64,000 nucleotides of DNA from NCBI RefSeq assembly GCF_003633685.1, contig NZ_RBKT01000001.1, positions 7,750,001-7,814,000 of the forward strand. The letters are read 5' to 3'. A program made the position numbers and the translations under genes. Source of the stretch: Micromonospora pisi. GTDB lineage: Bacteria; Actinomycetota; Actinomycetes; Mycobacteriales; Micromonosporaceae. The notes under the pieces are model-generated. The model was not told the origin of the DNA and searched no databases. It saw only the letters and a list, made by a program, of their open reading frames with translations. Shown here piece after piece: positions 63,457 to 64,000 of the stretch; within the stretch, counting starts at the first letter, position 1, and each line of letters opens with the position of its first letter.

Positions 63457-64000
63457 TGGCTGCTCCGCAGCAGTCGGGCGTTGACGACAGTGAGCAGCAG
63501 TGCGGCCAGGAAGATCATCCAGCCGAGTGCGCTGGCCACGCCGAGGGTGGGGGAGAGGCCCTGGAAGAAGGCGAGCTGGTACGCCTGGAGCCCGAGCACG
63601 TCCGTGTGGCCACCCGGGCCGCCGTTTGTCATCAGTAGGAAGATCTGGAAGCCCTGCATGGTGTCCCGGATGCCGAGCAGGGTGATCGCCGCCGTGATCG
63701 GCACCAACAGTGGCCAGGTGATGTGCCGGACGACCCGTACCCCGCCCGCGCCGTCGAGTTGGGCGGCCTCGATCAGGTGCGGGTCGATCGCCTGGAGACC
63801 GGCGAGGTAGAGCAGCGTCGCCACCGGCACGCTGCCCCAGATGATGATCACGATGAGGGTGCCGAGCGCGGTGTCCGGGTCGGCGAGCCAGCCCTGGGGC
63901 CGGGCCAGGCTGCCCAGGCCGGTCGAGCGGAGCAGCAGGTTGACCGCCCCGTCCGGTTCGAGCACGTACCGCCAGGCGTAGTAGACCGCGATCCCGGTGG
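63453..64000 (-). CDS. Carbohydrate ABC transporter permease (MalF type), N-terminus outside window
   Basis: The frame continues past the window edge, so only the C-terminal part (about 180 residues) is seen; an internal GTG near 63965 is not the start. The EAA loop LIEAAQLDGAGGVRVVRHIT and the MTNGGPGGHTDVLGLQAYQL block define a MalF/UgpA-type permease. Coupled to the MalG-type gene by ATGA. Upstream genes of the operon (binding protein, regulator) are not visible. Confidence 0.9.
   Translation of the reverse strand, partial: TGIAVYYAWRYVLEPDGAVNLLLRSTGLGSLARPQGWLADPDTALGTLIVIIIWGSVPVATLLYLAGLQAIDPHLIEAAQLDGAGGVRVVRHITWPLLVPITAAITLLGIRDTMQGFQIFLLMTNGGPGGHTDVLGLQAYQLAFFQGLSPTLGVASALGWMIFLAALLLTVVNARLLRSSQ

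Overview
This is a high-GC, gene-dense actinobacterial window. A sporulating member of the Micromonosporaceae is the best guess. Reasons: strong G/C bias at third codon positions, frequent ATGA/GTGA start-stop overlaps, a SARP regulator, an IdeR/DmdR-type iron box, an HspR-type (HAIR) site before lon, a whiE-like spore-pigment polyketide cluster, and intergenic AGGAAGGGCCCC repeats that I associate with Micromonospora relatives. Genus is an inference, not a reading. No rRNA, tRNA or CRISPR array was seen.

Layout. 1-2.7 kb: the end of a CHAT-protease gene with a small hydrophobic partner, then a translationally coupled membrane-protein/SigE-type sigma pair. 2.9-8.6 kb: a GT1 glycosyltransferase, YaaA, a TrmB/LuxR-type regulator, and two convergent paralogous HEAT-like proteins separated by a long nested hairpin. 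8.6-15.3 kb: a two-component system divergent from an ABC drug-exporter pair, a TetR regulator, an ArsR-SRPBCC fusion behind two perfect palindromes, and a methyltransferase fused to a degenerate kinase-like domain. 15.5-18.2 kb: modABC molybdate transporter. 18.3-27 kb: accessory region with a membrane protein, a large immunity-like/PH-like protein bracketed by short repeats and a broken Tn3-family transposase end, DoxX, a DivIVA-like pair, an S9 peptidase and an XRE regulator. 27.3-32.3 kb: Nudix hydrolase and a four-gene operon (NrtR-like regulator, J-domain/pseudokinase, vWA protein, divergent adenylosuccinate-synthetase paralogue).

32.6-44.8 kb: a multicopper oxidase, a SARP regulator and a co-directional ten-gene type II PKS operon. 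The operon holds a TcmI cyclase, three acetyl-CoA carboxylase genes, an ACP fused to an aromatase/cyclase, a cupin, KS-alpha, KS-beta, an ABM monooxygenase and a SchA/CurD protein. Gene content matches whiE-type spore pigment clusters, with a dedicated malonyl-CoA supply added.

44.9-51.3 kb: DedA, a HxlR regulator divergent from an unrecognised protein, an orphan periplasmic binding protein with a Rieske oxygenase, small protein and reductase, and an Excalibur protein. 51.5-64 kb: Lon, an alpha/beta hydrolase, a secreted protein, a tiny acidic/basic gene pair in a gene-poor stretch, a siderophore-interacting protein under an iron box, a DUF574-type methyltransferase, a Tat-exported M20 amidohydrolase, an AraC regulator and the end of a sugar ABC permease operon cut by the window edge.

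Most notable candidates for new biology: the NrtR/J-pseudokinase/vWA/AdSS-like operon; the whiE-like cluster with its ACP-cyclase fusion and altered chain-length factor; the CHAT module; and the Tn3-bracketed immunity-like gene.
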